64,000 nt of DNA. Source: Sporosarcina sp. 6E9 (GTDB lineage Bacteria > Bacillota > Bacilli > Bacillales_A > Planococcaceae). A program made the translations under genes and the position numbers. The DNA lies in assembly GCF_017921835.1 (NCBI RefSeq), contig NZ_JAGEMN010000001.1:1915874-1979873 (forward strand), in the 5' to 3' direction. Of the stretch, positions 54,878 through 63,136 are shown piece after piece. The stretch's first letter is position 1; each line of letters opens with the position of its first letter. Under the pieces are notes generated by a model that saw nothing but the letters and a program-made list of their open reading frames with translations, was not told where the DNA came from and made no database searches.

Positions 54878-55083
54878 TAAAAAACGGTATCAACAAAAAA
54901 GCGTGATCATCTCTGGAGATTACATTCAATTTCGGTACTATCTTAATTCATCCTACCTCCCTATCGTTATTCACTGTACTTGAACTATTCCGTTTCATGG
55001 CAACGAAGTCCTTTAATTATTCTGTAAATGAACACTATGTAATAGCGATTTATGACAGTAAAGTGCTAAAGATGTAGATGGGA

Positions 55084-55778
55084 TAGTCGAAAAAGGGATT
55101 ACTTTATACTAAACAGTGGGTTTAATTTGCCAGCTGAGATCGCAATCGGTGTAATTCTCGTCGGATCATGTCCGGGCGGTACGGCTTCAAACGTCATGAC
55201 ATTCCTCGCGAAAGGAAATACAGCACTTTCGGTCGCAGTGACATCCGTTTCGACTTTGCTGGCGCCAATTTTAACGCCCGCTATCATTTTTGTACTTGCG
55301 CGCGAATGGTTAGAAGTTTCGGCTTCCACCATGTTTATGTCTATCTTGAAGATTGTGATTCTACCAATCATTCTTGGTTTAATTGTCCAATTCTTCTTGA
55401 AGGAACAGGCAAAAAAGAGCGTCGACATCATGCCGCTCGTTTCGGTTATTGCAATTGTCATGATTGTTGCAGCGGTTGTAGCAGGGAGTAAAGAGAAAAT
55501 CATCGAATCGGGGTTACTCATTTTTGCAGTTGTCATACTACATAATGGGCTCGGTTATTTATTCGGTTTCTTAATCGCCAAGCTATTCAAACTCGACTAT
55601 TCCAGTCAAAAAGCAATTTCCACCGAAGTCGGCATGCAAAACTCCGGACTCGGCGCCGCCTTGGCAGCCGCACACTTTAGTCCGATTGCAGCAGTGCCAA
55701 GTGCGATATTTAGTTTTTTGGCATAATATATCTGGACCGTTGTTGGCTACTTACTGGGCGCGACGGGCGAAGAAGTAA
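55084..55778 (+). pseudogene. Bile acid:sodium symporter-family gene, 5'-truncated and frameshifted
   Basis: From 55127 the frame reads [29 protein letters not shown] and [16 protein letters not shown], the second half of a BASS transporter. The N-terminal ~120 residues found in intact members are missing and nothing similar is seen upstream. At T6 (55714-55719) the frame ends IFSFLA-stop; removing one T restores [25 protein letters not shown] sequence up to TAA at 55776. So the gene has both a deletion and a +1 frameshift. Confidence 0.85.
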
Positions 55779-55792
55779 TTTAGTAAATTTAT

Positions 55793-55839
55793 AAAAACAT
55801 GTGTGCAGGACATTGTTTATGTCACGCACACATGTTTTT
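55793..55839 (+). terminator. Terminator after the BASS remnant
   Basis: AAAAACATGTGTGC (55793-55806) pairs perfectly with GCACACATGTTTTT (55826-55839). Confidence 0.88.
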
Positions 55840-55880
55840 TGATTTTACAAAGAATTTTTGTTGATCTACCCCTATTGAGA

Positions 55881-56027
55881 GGTACCTGTGCAAGGTGCAA
55901 TTATGACTATTCATGAATTCGAATGAAAACTCAAAAAGTATTCCTACACATCGCTGTATCATGCAATTACTGTTTACCGATTATACAATTGTAGTGTATT
56001 GTTTGAATAGTTTCTTGCACAGGTACC
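55881..56027 (+). repeat. GGTACC element copy C (147 bp, degenerate centre)
   Basis: Perfect 14-bp terminal inverted repeats (GGTACCTGTGCAAG) and GTGCAATTATGACTATTC on the left, with ACAATTGTAGTGTATTG on the right. The central hairpin is not recognisable. Confidence 0.9.
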
Positions 56028-56063
56028 TTTTAAAAAGTTCCAATAAATCATTTAATTTCCAGG

Positions 56064-56082
56064 ATAAGTATACTATACTTAT
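56064..56082. promoter_or_regulatory. 19-bp perfect palindrome upstream of the 113-aa gene
   Basis: ATAAGTATA-C-TATACTTAT, 37 nt before the ATG at 56119, followed by a further half-like AAAGTATAGG at about 56093. A likely operator overlapping the promoter. Confidence 0.45.
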
Positions 56083-56118
56083 ATATGGGGATAAAGTATA
56101 GGGTACATACAAAGGGGA

Positions 56119-56460
56119 ATGGGGAAATTGGAAGAAGAGGTAAAGTTAAATTTAGATTGGCTATCGGGAGAAAAAGTAGAGATTCATGAACTAATTATGA
56201 GTTCCCAGGGGCCACTCATGATCATCATCATTCATGATATTTCACCTGTAGCTAGCCACCATGTTGTTAGACTTTTTACGTTAATGGGAGAAGAAGAAAA
56301 CAATGAGTATTTCATTGATAAAGAAATTGACGCTTTTCCATTTCCGAATAATGAAATCGCAGTAGATTTTGCAGATAGGCTTCTAACAATGTCTGCGATT
56401 GAAATGCTTAATATTATGGCATTTAACCGGAAGAAGTTTGAAGTTGGTTTACTGCATTGA
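56119..56460 (+). CDS. Hypothetical small acidic protein
   Basis: 113 aa from ATG 56119; TTG 56128 has a better-placed GGGG and may be the true start. No signal peptide; a hydrophobic strand PLMIIIIHDIS is probably a buried beta strand. The sequence alternates acidic helices and strands. No family recognised. Confidence 0.55.
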   Translation: MGKLEEEVKLNLDWLSGEKVEIHELIMSSQGPLMIIIIHDISPVASHHVVRLFTLMGEEENNEYFIDKEIDAFPFPNNEIAVDFADRLLTMSAIEMLNIMAFNRKKFEVGLLH

Positions 56461-56479
56461 ATGTGTAAGAAAAAGGCTA

Positions 56480-56514
56480 AAAGGAACCTGACCAATAATG
56501 GTTAGGTTCCTTTT
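56480..56514 (+). terminator. Terminator of the 113-aa gene
   Basis: AAAGGAACCTGACC (56480-56493) pairs with GGTTAGGTTCCTTT (one G-T type mismatch), then T-run. Confidence 0.88.
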
Positions 56515-56559
56515 TCACGCTGTCGCATTGTAGTTTTTAATAATAAACTTGAATTCGTT

Positions 56560-56850
56560 TTATTCAAGTGAAATATAGACGCTTTTAATTTCTGTGTAGT
56601 TATCTAGTGCATATGAGCCCAATACGCGATCAATCCCAGATTGTTTAAATCCACCGAATCGGGTCGCGACATCGAACACTTGATAACAGTTCAAACTGCG
56701 CCAGCTCTCAGCCTGCTTCAAGAACCGGACCAAAGATTATTTTACTCGACTTTGTTGTAAAGCGGAAACTAGCGGCCCCATTTGTGTATCTTCATTAATA
56801 CCTGGTCCTTGTTTGATACTTTTCGCGTGGGAAACCATATCAGCTCATAA
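56560..56850 (-). pseudogene. Aldehyde dehydrogenase remnant
   Basis: The minus strand reads [20 protein letters not shown]...VYISLE-stop (stop at 56560), preceded by [12 protein letters not shown], the C-terminus of an aldehyde dehydrogenase. Further right, in another frame, are KSIKQGPGINEDTQMGPLVS and ALQQSRVK-stop, an internal ALDH segment. The parts between are deleted and no catalytic Cys region remains. Confidence 0.8.
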
Positions 56851-57053
56851 TTTTAATGACTTGTAATAATTCCTCCCCAAAAATAATCGATGTAAGTGAT
56901 TTCAACTCTATGTTATCATTAGTAAATAGACTCTATCGAATTATCCGCAAATTACATGAATTTCGTTAATAAATTATTATGATAAGCATTTTCTCTTAAT
57001 CTTGATAGAGTAATATAATTTAGGTTTATTTATTATTGAAAAAAGGTGATTTT

Positions 57054-58370
57054 ATGAATAGAATATTATCCTGGTCTACAACATTTGCTTCAGTCCAATG
57101 GTTCTTTTTTATTTTCGCGAATATTGTTGTCGTCCCTATTTCAATTGGTTTTGCTTTCAGTTTGCCGCCAGAACAAGTTGCCACTATTTTACGTAGCGCA
57201 CTTATCGTGACTGGCGCGGCTTGTATCTTGCAAGGGCTAATTGGACATCGATTCCCTTTGATGGAAGGTCCTTCAGGGGTAATTTGGGGCCTAATTCTTA
57301 ACTTGTGTTTATCGGCATCCTCACTTGGCTTAAGTTTACATAGCATTGGTGGAGGAATTGCAACTGGCATAATACTTGCTGGTATTGTAACAATCCTTTT
57401 AGCAGCATCTAATTTAATTTCATTCGTTCAAAAAATATTTAGCCCAATGGTTATGAGCGTCTATTTATTACTTTTAACTTTTCAACTTACATTCATTTTT
57501 TTCAATGGGATGTTGGAGATTAATGTAGACGGTTCATTGAATTGGCGTATCACATTATTTTCTTTTGGACTTGCAATTGTAGTTGCGCTAATGAAGATAA
57601 TAGGAAATAAAGTAATTGGCGATTTTTCAATTTTAATTGGCATGTTGGGTGGTTGGATTGTTTATGCGTTGCTATTTCCAATCGCTAAGCCTGTCACAGA
57701 TAGTGGGGTCGCTGCATTTTCTCTATTTCCATTAGGTACGCCGAATTTGGAATACGGCATAATTGCTATCACCTTTTTAGGTTGTATGATTAATTTAAGT
57801 AATACGGTGGCATCCATTCAGGCTGCATCTAAATTAATGGATGTGGATGTTTCTAGGAACCGATATCGATTCTCGTATTTGTTGACTGGAATCTATTCCA
57901 TGATTGCATCCTTGTTCGGTCTCGTTGTCTTTGCGCCGTTTGCTTCGTCTATAGGTTTTTTGGAAAGTACACAGATTTTTGATCGCAGACCTTTTTTAAT
58001 TGGTGGCGGACTTGTTATAGTCATCGGAATAATACCCACTTTAGGTCTAATGCTCGCTACGCTTCCTATGGCTGTAGGTAACGCTGTATTATTAGTGGCT
58101 TATTCCCAATTGTTGGGGACTTCCTTAAAAAGTTTTAATGGCTATACATTTAATTCAGTTACGATTTATCGGATTGCAGCCCCTGTACTAATAGGCGTAA
58201 GTATAATGACGGTCGATGCTAGTTTATTCACCTTTTTGCCCGCAATTATCCTCCCTTTAATAACAAATGGTTTCATCATGGGATTTTTGATCTCACTAAT
58301 AATGGAGACTTTTATCAATTGGGAGCACGTGGGGACTGATCGGAAAGTTATAACTGATAGTACACAGTGA
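57054..58370 (+). CDS. NCS2-family nucleobase (uracil/xanthine-type) permease
   Basis: 438 aa from ATG 57054 behind AAAAGGTGA. About 12-14 membrane segments. The NCS2 features include MEGPSGVIWG in the early region and NLSNTVASIQAASKLM in the middle in place of the canonical QN-type motif. It should import a purine or pyrimidine base with H+ or Na+; the exact base is unknown. Flanked by the ALDH remnant and element copy D. Confidence 0.8.
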   Translation: MNRILSWSTTFASVQWFFFIFANIVVVPISIGFAFSLPPEQVATILRSALIVTGAACILQGLIGHRFPLMEGPSGVIWGLILNLCLSASSLGLSLHSIGGGIATGIILAGIVTILLAASNLISFVQKIFSPMVMSVYLLLLTFQLTFIFFNGMLEINVDGSLNWRITLFSFGLAIVVALMKIIGNKVIGDFSILIGMLGGWIVYALLFPIAKPVTDSGVAAFSLFPLGTPNLEYGIIAITFLGCMINLSNTVASIQAASKLMDVDVSRNRYRFSYLLTGIYSMIASLFGLVVFAPFASSIGFLESTQIFDRRPFLIGGGLVIVIGIIPTLGLMLATLPMAVGNAVLLVAYSQLLGTSLKSFNGYTFNSVTIYRIAAPVLIGVSIMTVDASLFTFLPAIILPLITNGFIMGFLISLIMETFINWEHVGTDRKVITDSTQ

Positions 58371-58398
58371 TGTTTATTTATTAAGGTACCTTTATTAA

Positions 58399-58534
58399 GG
58401 TACCTGTGCACGGTACAATTATGACTATTCACGAATGTAAATAAATAGTCAGAAAAATATCGACTAAACACTATGAAGTCGACACTCCCATTTATTTTAT
58501 GCAATTGTAGTGTATTGTTTCTTGCACAGGTACC
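58399..58534 (+). repeat. GGTACC element copy D (136 bp)
   Basis: GGTACCTGTGCA at the left, TTGCACAGGTACC at the right, with a partial central hairpin (TCGACT/AGTCGA). Extra GGTACC sites lie just outside at 58385 and 58550. The gap 58535-58838 holds a short IS605-like hairpin (see findings) and no gene. Confidence 0.85.
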
Positions 58535-58838
58535 ACACACACCTACCAAAGGTACCTAACAAATTCGCAAACAAAAAAAGCACCATCCGAAGTGGACAGT
58601 ACTTTGCTATGATCTTTAATCTAATTTTTTATGTAGGTAAGCCGCCTCTGCCGTATTTATATAGAAAGTTTTAAACCACCACTTCTAAAAGTGGGTGTTC
58701 GCAGAAATTTTCCTGTACGTCCTCATTAATAATGAACGAGGCATGCCATTCCAATTTCGATGTAAAACTCCCTGTTACAGTATAAAGGTTAAAACTTAAT
58801 AGTCATACGAACAATGCAGCTTGTGTTCTTAGTATACA

Positions 58839-59288
58839 TCACTTATGATCAGCAATCAATGGTTTATTTTCCCTATCATCAATTGCATTTTTAGAAAAGG
58901 AGTTACAAAGTAAATATGCCAAGTAAATCCCCACCAAATCTATCCCTACATCAAACAGCCGGCCACTCCGAGAAAAATACAGTTGCAACACTTCTGTAAG
59001 TAATGCATACGAACCACTTACTACGAAGGCAATTTTCATGTTGTTAAAACCCCGAAGGAGCAAAATATAAAGTACGCCAAACCCTAAGACATGCGCCGTT
59101 TTTTGAATCAAATAAAAGCCGCTTGTTAAAGGAATATCGCCAATAATAAACAAATCAGCGAACACTGGTGAAGGATTTATTTTAAAGCTTACAACTTGAT
59201 TATACAAAAATGCATGGGGATCAGATGTACAAGTTGCAACGAGTATGAATGCCATAAAGGCGAGGATAAATAATCGGAATAAGTACAA
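58839..59288 (-). CDS. VanZ-family membrane protein
   Basis: 149 aa from TTG 59288. About four membrane segments; IQKTAHVLGFGVLYILLL and TEVLQLYFSRSGRLFDVGIDLVG are the VanZ-like signatures. VanZ confers low-level teicoplanin resistance in enterococci; chromosomal homologues are of unknown function. Monocistronic. Confidence 0.85.
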   Translation of the reverse strand: MYLFRLFILAFMAFILVATCTSDPHAFLYNQVVSFKINPSPVFADLFIIGDIPLTSGFYLIQKTAHVLGFGVLYILLLRGFNNMKIAFVVSGSYALLTEVLQLYFSRSGRLFDVGIDLVGIYLAYLLCNSFSKNAIDDRENKPLIADHK

Positions 59289-59356
59289 GGAACAACAACC
59301 TTTCGCGTAATAATACTACTTAATATCCCCAAAGGCGGCTGCCGCTATCCATGCAT

Positions 59357-60106
59357 TTACTTTCTCAACAATTGCATTCGCTCGTTAAAAAGGCTTGGAT
59401 ACGATAAAAACCCAAGTAAAATACTGGTTACCGATGCGGTTGTGAGCAATAAGAAAATAATAAGTAATTGGTATTGGACTGCTTGGACTGGGTCCGCGCC
59501 TGCAATGATTTGACCGCTCATGATGCCGGGGAGTTGAACGAGTCCCATTGTCTTTTGACTTTCGATTGTTGGAATCATGCTCGCTTTAATCGAATTGATG
59601 AGTTGCCTGTTAATGGCTTGTTTTGGGGTACCACCGAGTGAAAGAATTAATTCGGTTTCATCCGCATGCGATTCCACTTCTGCTGTAAAGCGATTGAGGA
59701 ATAAAATCGACAGCACCATCGAGTTTCCGATGACCATTCCACTCGTCGAAATGATATACGGCGCAGTTGCTGGAATGATTTTGAAGCCTAGCATGATGCT
59801 TTGCGTCAGCACTTCGACGAATATGAGCGTGACTGCAATTTTCCACGTAATTCCCTTAATCGACTTCCCTTTTGTGCGCGCATTTTGCGTTGCCGCTAAA
59901 ATCATAAGCGCTACCATTAAGAAGATATAGATAGGGTTTTCTGAATCAAACACGAATTTCAGCACGTATCCAACTGCTAATAATTGAACAATCGACCTGA
60001 TCGTCGCGATAATCGTGTCTTTTTCTAAACCTAACCGGAGTGTCTTGGATAAAATCAGAGGTATAACAACAAATATCAGCGTGATAGATAACGTTATATA
60101 TGTCAT
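59357..60106 (-). CDS. fetB: FetB-type ABC permease (UPF0014, iron export)
   Basis: 249 aa with about seven membrane segments; RSIVQLLAVGYVLKFVF, GMVIGNSMVLSILFLNRF and LVQLPGIMSGQIIAGADPVQAVQYQ are diagnostic. With FetA it exports iron or relieves oxidative stress in E. coli. The ATG overlaps the stop of the ATPase gene by 4 nt. Confidence 0.93.
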   Translation of the reverse strand: MTYITLSITLIFVVIPLILSKTLRLGLEKDTIIATIRSIVQLLAVGYVLKFVFDSENPIYIFLMVALMILAATQNARTKGKSIKGITWKIAVTLIFVEVLTQSIMLGFKIIPATAPYIISTSGMVIGNSMVLSILFLNRFTAEVESHADETELILSLGGTPKQAINRQLINSIKASMIPTIESQKTMGLVQLPGIMSGQIIAGADPVQAVQYQLLIIFLLLTTASVTSILLGFLSYPSLFNERMQLLRK

Positions 60107-60834
60107 GATAAATCTCCTTGTACAAACTGCTTTACGAGTTCATTTTTCGGTGATTTCAACAACCCACTTTCCCCAGTTTCAACAACTTCTCCGCCCATCA
60201 TTACCCAAGTATAGTCGCCGATTGACAAAGCTTGCTCCAAATTATGCGTAATCCAAATAATCGTCACGCCGTATTTCCGATTGATTTTGGTTATTAATTC
60301 TTCGATTTCATGTAATGAAGTCCGGTCCAAAGCTGACGTGATTTCATCCAACAGCAAAATTTCCGATCGATTCACTAACGTTCGGGCAATCGATACCTTT
60401 TGACGCTGTCCACCCGACAAATCATCCGTTTTCCAATGCAAAAACTTATCCTCTAATCCGACATCCTCTAGAAAACGAATCGCATCTTCTTCACTCAACT
60501 TTCCCCCGCGTAATTCTAATGGCAGGCATAGGTTTTGAAATACAGTGCCTGAAATCATCGGCGCACTTTGAAGCGCAATGCCCACAAAACGTCTTAATTC
60601 CACAGGTTCGAATGTCGCAATCGGTTTCTTGTGAATCAAAATTTCTCCAGCAGTCGGAGATATAAGACCATTACACAATTTCAACAATGTCGTCTTCCCT
60701 GCCCCTGAAGGACCGACAAGCGTGGTAATCTTCCCTTTCGGAAACGATCCCGTAATCTTTTTTAATATATTTATATCACCAACCGAATAATCCACTTCAC
60801 GAAAATGAAGTGCAGGTTCATATAATTTATCCAT
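60103..60834 (-). CDS. fetA: FetA-type ABC ATP-binding protein
   Basis: 243 aa from ATG 60834 (MDKLYEPA), seven nt after GAGGAG. Walker A GPSGAGKTT, signature LSGGQRQKVSIARTL, Walker B ILLLDEITSALD and the switch His in WITHNLEQA are present. It powers the FetB permease encoded by the next, overlapping gene. The pair probably exports metal ions, by analogy with E. coli. Confidence 0.9.
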   Translation of the reverse strand: MDKLYEPALHFREVDYSVGDINILKKITGSFPKGKITTLVGPSGAGKTTLLKLCNGLISPTAGEILIHKKPIATFEPVELRRFVGIALQSAPMISGTVFQNLCLPLELRGGKLSEEDAIRFLEDVGLEDKFLHWKTDDLSGGQRQKVSIARTLVNRSEILLLDEITSALDRTSLHEIEELITKINRKYGVTIIWITHNLEQALSIGDYTWVMMGGEVVETGESGLLKSPKNELVKQFVQGDLS

Positions 60835-60899
60835 TAACAATCTCCTCTGGATGATATCTATTCGCAAGTCCATTTATTAAAAGGGTTAACAGAGGTAAC

Positions 60900-61053
60900 T
60901 TTAAAGAGGTACCTCTTTAAAGGTACACTTATGACAATTCGAGTCTTTAAATTAATATTCATAAAAGATTTAACGAATCCTTCTATCATAGTATTTCGAT
61001 TTAGGTTTATGCAATTGTAGTGTATTTTTGGAATTGTTTCTTGCACAAGTACC
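60900..61053 (+). repeat. GGTACC element copy E (degenerate left end)
   Basis: The right half keeps TATGCAATTGTAGTGTATT and CTTGCACA-like end TTGCACAAGTACC. The left end is replaced by a perfect 22-bp palindrome centred on GGTACC (60900-60921), then ACTTATGACAATTCG. The interval 61054-61334 shows no other gene and carries the RAYT leader region. Confidence 0.8.
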
Positions 61054-61385
61054 TAGATAATATGTGTTGTATAGTACCAATATACACTAGTTAGTATCGA
61101 ATAACCGCTTGAGGATTTCGCGGTGGGGAGTAAAAACCTCAAAATAAAATTATCGGTCGAATTCTTGCTGTAAAATTACATTTTAGTTTTCATTTTCCAG
61201 TTTAACGCTGGGTTTATGACGGTTCAAGATTCATTTTTAGTTACTTACTTTTTCTTCCATCGGATTGATGGTAAGTCATTTTTTAAGTATGATTAAGGAA
61301 ATTTGATTGAATAGGAATAAAGGGGGTTTTTAATTCGCCAAGACGTAAAAGAAACTGGCATCCGCACGCCTATTATCATGTCAGC

Positions 61386-61925
61386 ATGCGCGGGAACAAC
61401 AGGCAAAATATTTTTCAGACCGAGGAAGACATTACGGAGCTTATGCGCATTTTCGAATACGGCGCAGCAAAAGACGGTTATACGATGCTCGCCTATTGCG
61501 TCATGTCGAACCATTACCACTTGCTGATCCGCTCGGAATATGTAGACCTTGCCAAAGTTATGGCGCGTATCAATCGAAGATACAGCGATTATTACGCAAA
61601 ACGTTATGCTCACGTCGGCCGGATTTATGAAAAAAGATATTTCTCCAAACAAGCGAATGGTCCAAATGCAATTCTCGCTATTAGCAGCTACATCCATCGC
61701 AACCCAATCGATACCTTAATTCCAATTGTGGAAAAGCCCGAAGATTACCCTTACAGTTCGTTTCGCTATTACGCAAATGAAAACCTAACTCCACCAAGCT
61801 TCTTGAGAACGAATGTAGTAGCCAATTTCCTTCCAAATCCGATTGATAAAACGAATCAGGATTATTGTCAATACTGTCTAACGTATAAACAGACTGCGGA
61901 GGAGGACAAACAGTTGGAAGTATGA
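61386..61925 (+). CDS. REP-associated tyrosine transposase (RAYT, Y1/IS200-like), start codon probably lost
   Basis: The first ATG is 61386 and gives 179 aa. The frame is open further upstream to 61335, encoding SPRRKRNWHPHAYYHVS, which matches the conserved RAYT N-terminus (M-P-R-x-K-R-x-W). The expected start codon is TCG at 61335 instead of TTG or ATG. The HUH motif is NHYHLL, and a Tyr-rich helix RRYSDYYAKRY holds the likely nucleophile, followed by YIHRNP and YPYSSFRYY. Related enzymes nick single-stranded REP hairpins. A strong AAAGGGGG RBS precedes the TCG. If translation needs ATG 61386, the first beta strand is lost. Confidence 0.85.
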   Translation: MRGNNRQNIFQTEEDITELMRIFEYGAAKDGYTMLAYCVMSNHYHLLIRSEYVDLAKVMARINRRYSDYYAKRYAHVGRIYEKRYFSKQANGPNAILAISSYIHRNPIDTLIPIVEKPEDYPYSSFRYYANENLTPPSFLRTNVVANFLPNPIDKTNQDYCQYCLTYKQTAEEDKQLEV

Positions 61926-62043
61926 TTAACATTAATGAATTTGGATAAAAAGTTAAAGGGATATCGACAAAGTGCAGTAAGTCGGTATCCCTTCTAATTT
62001 TATGAAATTGTAGTGTATTGTTCGAATATCTTGCACAGGCACC
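61921..62043 (+). repeat. GGTACC element copy F (left end missing, follows the RAYT gene)
   Basis: The homology begins at the RAYT stop codon (TATGATTAAC corresponds to TATGACTATTC in other copies) and runs to CTTGCACAGGCACC. The central hairpin is well kept (GGGATATCGAC with GTCGGTATCCC). GAAATTGTAGTGTATTG replaces the usual TGCAATT start of the 3' motif. Confidence 0.88.
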
Positions 62044-62402
62044 TAAACCTGTTGCCTGTCTAGAATTTCTTTTAGTACGACCGCTTGATTATGCTGTTCA
62101 TCTTTTGCGCCGTAGACTAATGTTACATTCTTTTTATGCTTTATTACAATATCCTTGAGCTCTTCCATCAAGTCACTTTTATCGTCCAATTCCTTTTTAT
62201 ATTTCTTTTTAAATCTCTCGAACTTTTCCGTTTCATGATCAAACCATTTTCTTAATTCATCTGAAGGCGCGACTTCTTTCATCCAATGATCAATTTGTAA
62301 ATCTTCTTTTGAAATTCCGCGAGGCCATAATCGATCAACAAGAATTCGGACGCCGTCTTTTTTAGAAACATCGTCATAAGCTCGTTTTAAATTTACTGGC
62401 AT
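62043..62402 (-). CDS. DUF488-family protein
   Basis: 119 aa from ATG 62402 (MPVNLKRAYD), after AGGAGGG. VRILVDRLWPRGISKEDLQIDHWMKEVAPS and VTLVYGAKDEQHNQAVVLKE are the DUF488 hallmarks. Function unknown; a small cytosolic enzyme-like fold. Its TAG stop falls at the outer edge of copy F, in the sequence ACCTA. Confidence 0.88.
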   Translation of the reverse strand: MPVNLKRAYDDVSKKDGVRILVDRLWPRGISKEDLQIDHWMKEVAPSDELRKWFDHETEKFERFKKKYKKELDDKSDLMEELKDIVIKHKKNVTLVYGAKDEQHNQAVVLKEILDRQQV

Positions 62403-62483
62403 TTTATCCCTCCTGCACTTCCAGTATTCCCCGCTTATCAACTCGAAAAACATGGGAACAAGTCGATGGTCGCGATCTTTTCT

Positions 62484-62628
62484 TGACATCTGTACACGGT
62501 GCAATTTTGACTTTTCATGTTTTAGGGTAATAAGTCGTATGGATATCAACCAAGTGTTGTAGAGTCTTATCACTGCTCACTTGAGGCAATTGTAGTGTAT
62601 TGTACGAAAAGTTTTTGACACAGGTACC
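62484..62628 (+). repeat. GGTACC element copy G (degenerate)
   Basis: The left end is eroded (CTGTACACGGTGCAATT...), while the 3' half keeps GGCAATTGTAGTGTATTG and the terminal GACACAGGTACC. Central hairpin mostly lost. Lies between the DUF488 and DUF6429 genes. Confidence 0.78.
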
Positions 62629-62640
62629 TTTCAACCAGTT

Positions 62641-62889
62641 TTACCCCCTATCCCCATCTTCAGCAAAATACTTTTCCATCAATGCTTTCGCCTCTTTTAC
62701 CCCATCCCCGGTTAAATAAACGGATTTGGATCTTTTACTATCCCTAATCAAGTCCTCATCAGAGAGTTCGTTTAATACATAAAACGGATATCCTTTCCAA
62801 CTTCTAGGCATTTCTGGAAAGTCGTCTCTATCTTTCCACGACGTCAGGTATAGCAGTAGCAAAGTGAGATCCTTAATTTTATCCTCCAT
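62641..62889 (-). CDS. DUF6429-type small protein
   Basis: 82 aa from ATG 62889 (MEDKIKDL), nine nt after GAGG. LTLLLLYLTSWKDRD, SWKGYPFYVLNELSDEDLI and KSVYLTGDGVKEAKAL fit a small winged-helix-like domain family (DUF6429, from memory). Function unknown. Confidence 0.7.
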   Translation of the reverse strand: MEDKIKDLTLLLLYLTSWKDRDDFPEMPRSWKGYPFYVLNELSDEDLIRDSKRSKSVYLTGDGVKEAKALMEKYFAEDGDRG

Positions 62890-62990
62890 GTTAAACAACC
62901 TCTTTTCCTTTTCATTGATTTTAATTTAGTATATTTGAAGATTAATTGAATCTCAATGGTTTACTTTTCTAATGCAAGGTACCAATGGAA

Positions 62991-63136
62991 GGTACCTGTG
63001 CAAGGTACAATTATGATAATTCGCGGCTCTGGATAAACAATCAAGGGGATATCGACGAAGTGTTATACAGTCGATATCCCCTTTCTACTTTATGCAATTG
63101 TAGTGTATTGTCTGAATCGTGTCTTGCACAGGTACC
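62991..63136 (+). repeat. GGTACC element copy H (intact, 146 bp)
   Basis: GGTACCTGTGCAAG and CTTGCACAGGTACC form perfect ends. The central hairpin is the best in the family, with 14 Watson-Crick pairs (AGGGGATATCGAC with GTCGATATCCCCT). The 3' motif TGCAATTGTAGTGTATTG is intact. Confidence 0.93.

Noticed and set aside
52217..61046. Short open frames translating to similar peptides containing HNCTLHRYL or IHYNCIN
   Set aside because: They are reverse-strand translations of the GGTACC element copies, similar only because the DNA is repeated.
60900..62043. A retron or group II intron around the transposase-like gene
   Set aside because: No reverse transcriptase motif is present; the gene has the HUH motif NHYHLL and Tyr helix of Y1 transposases.
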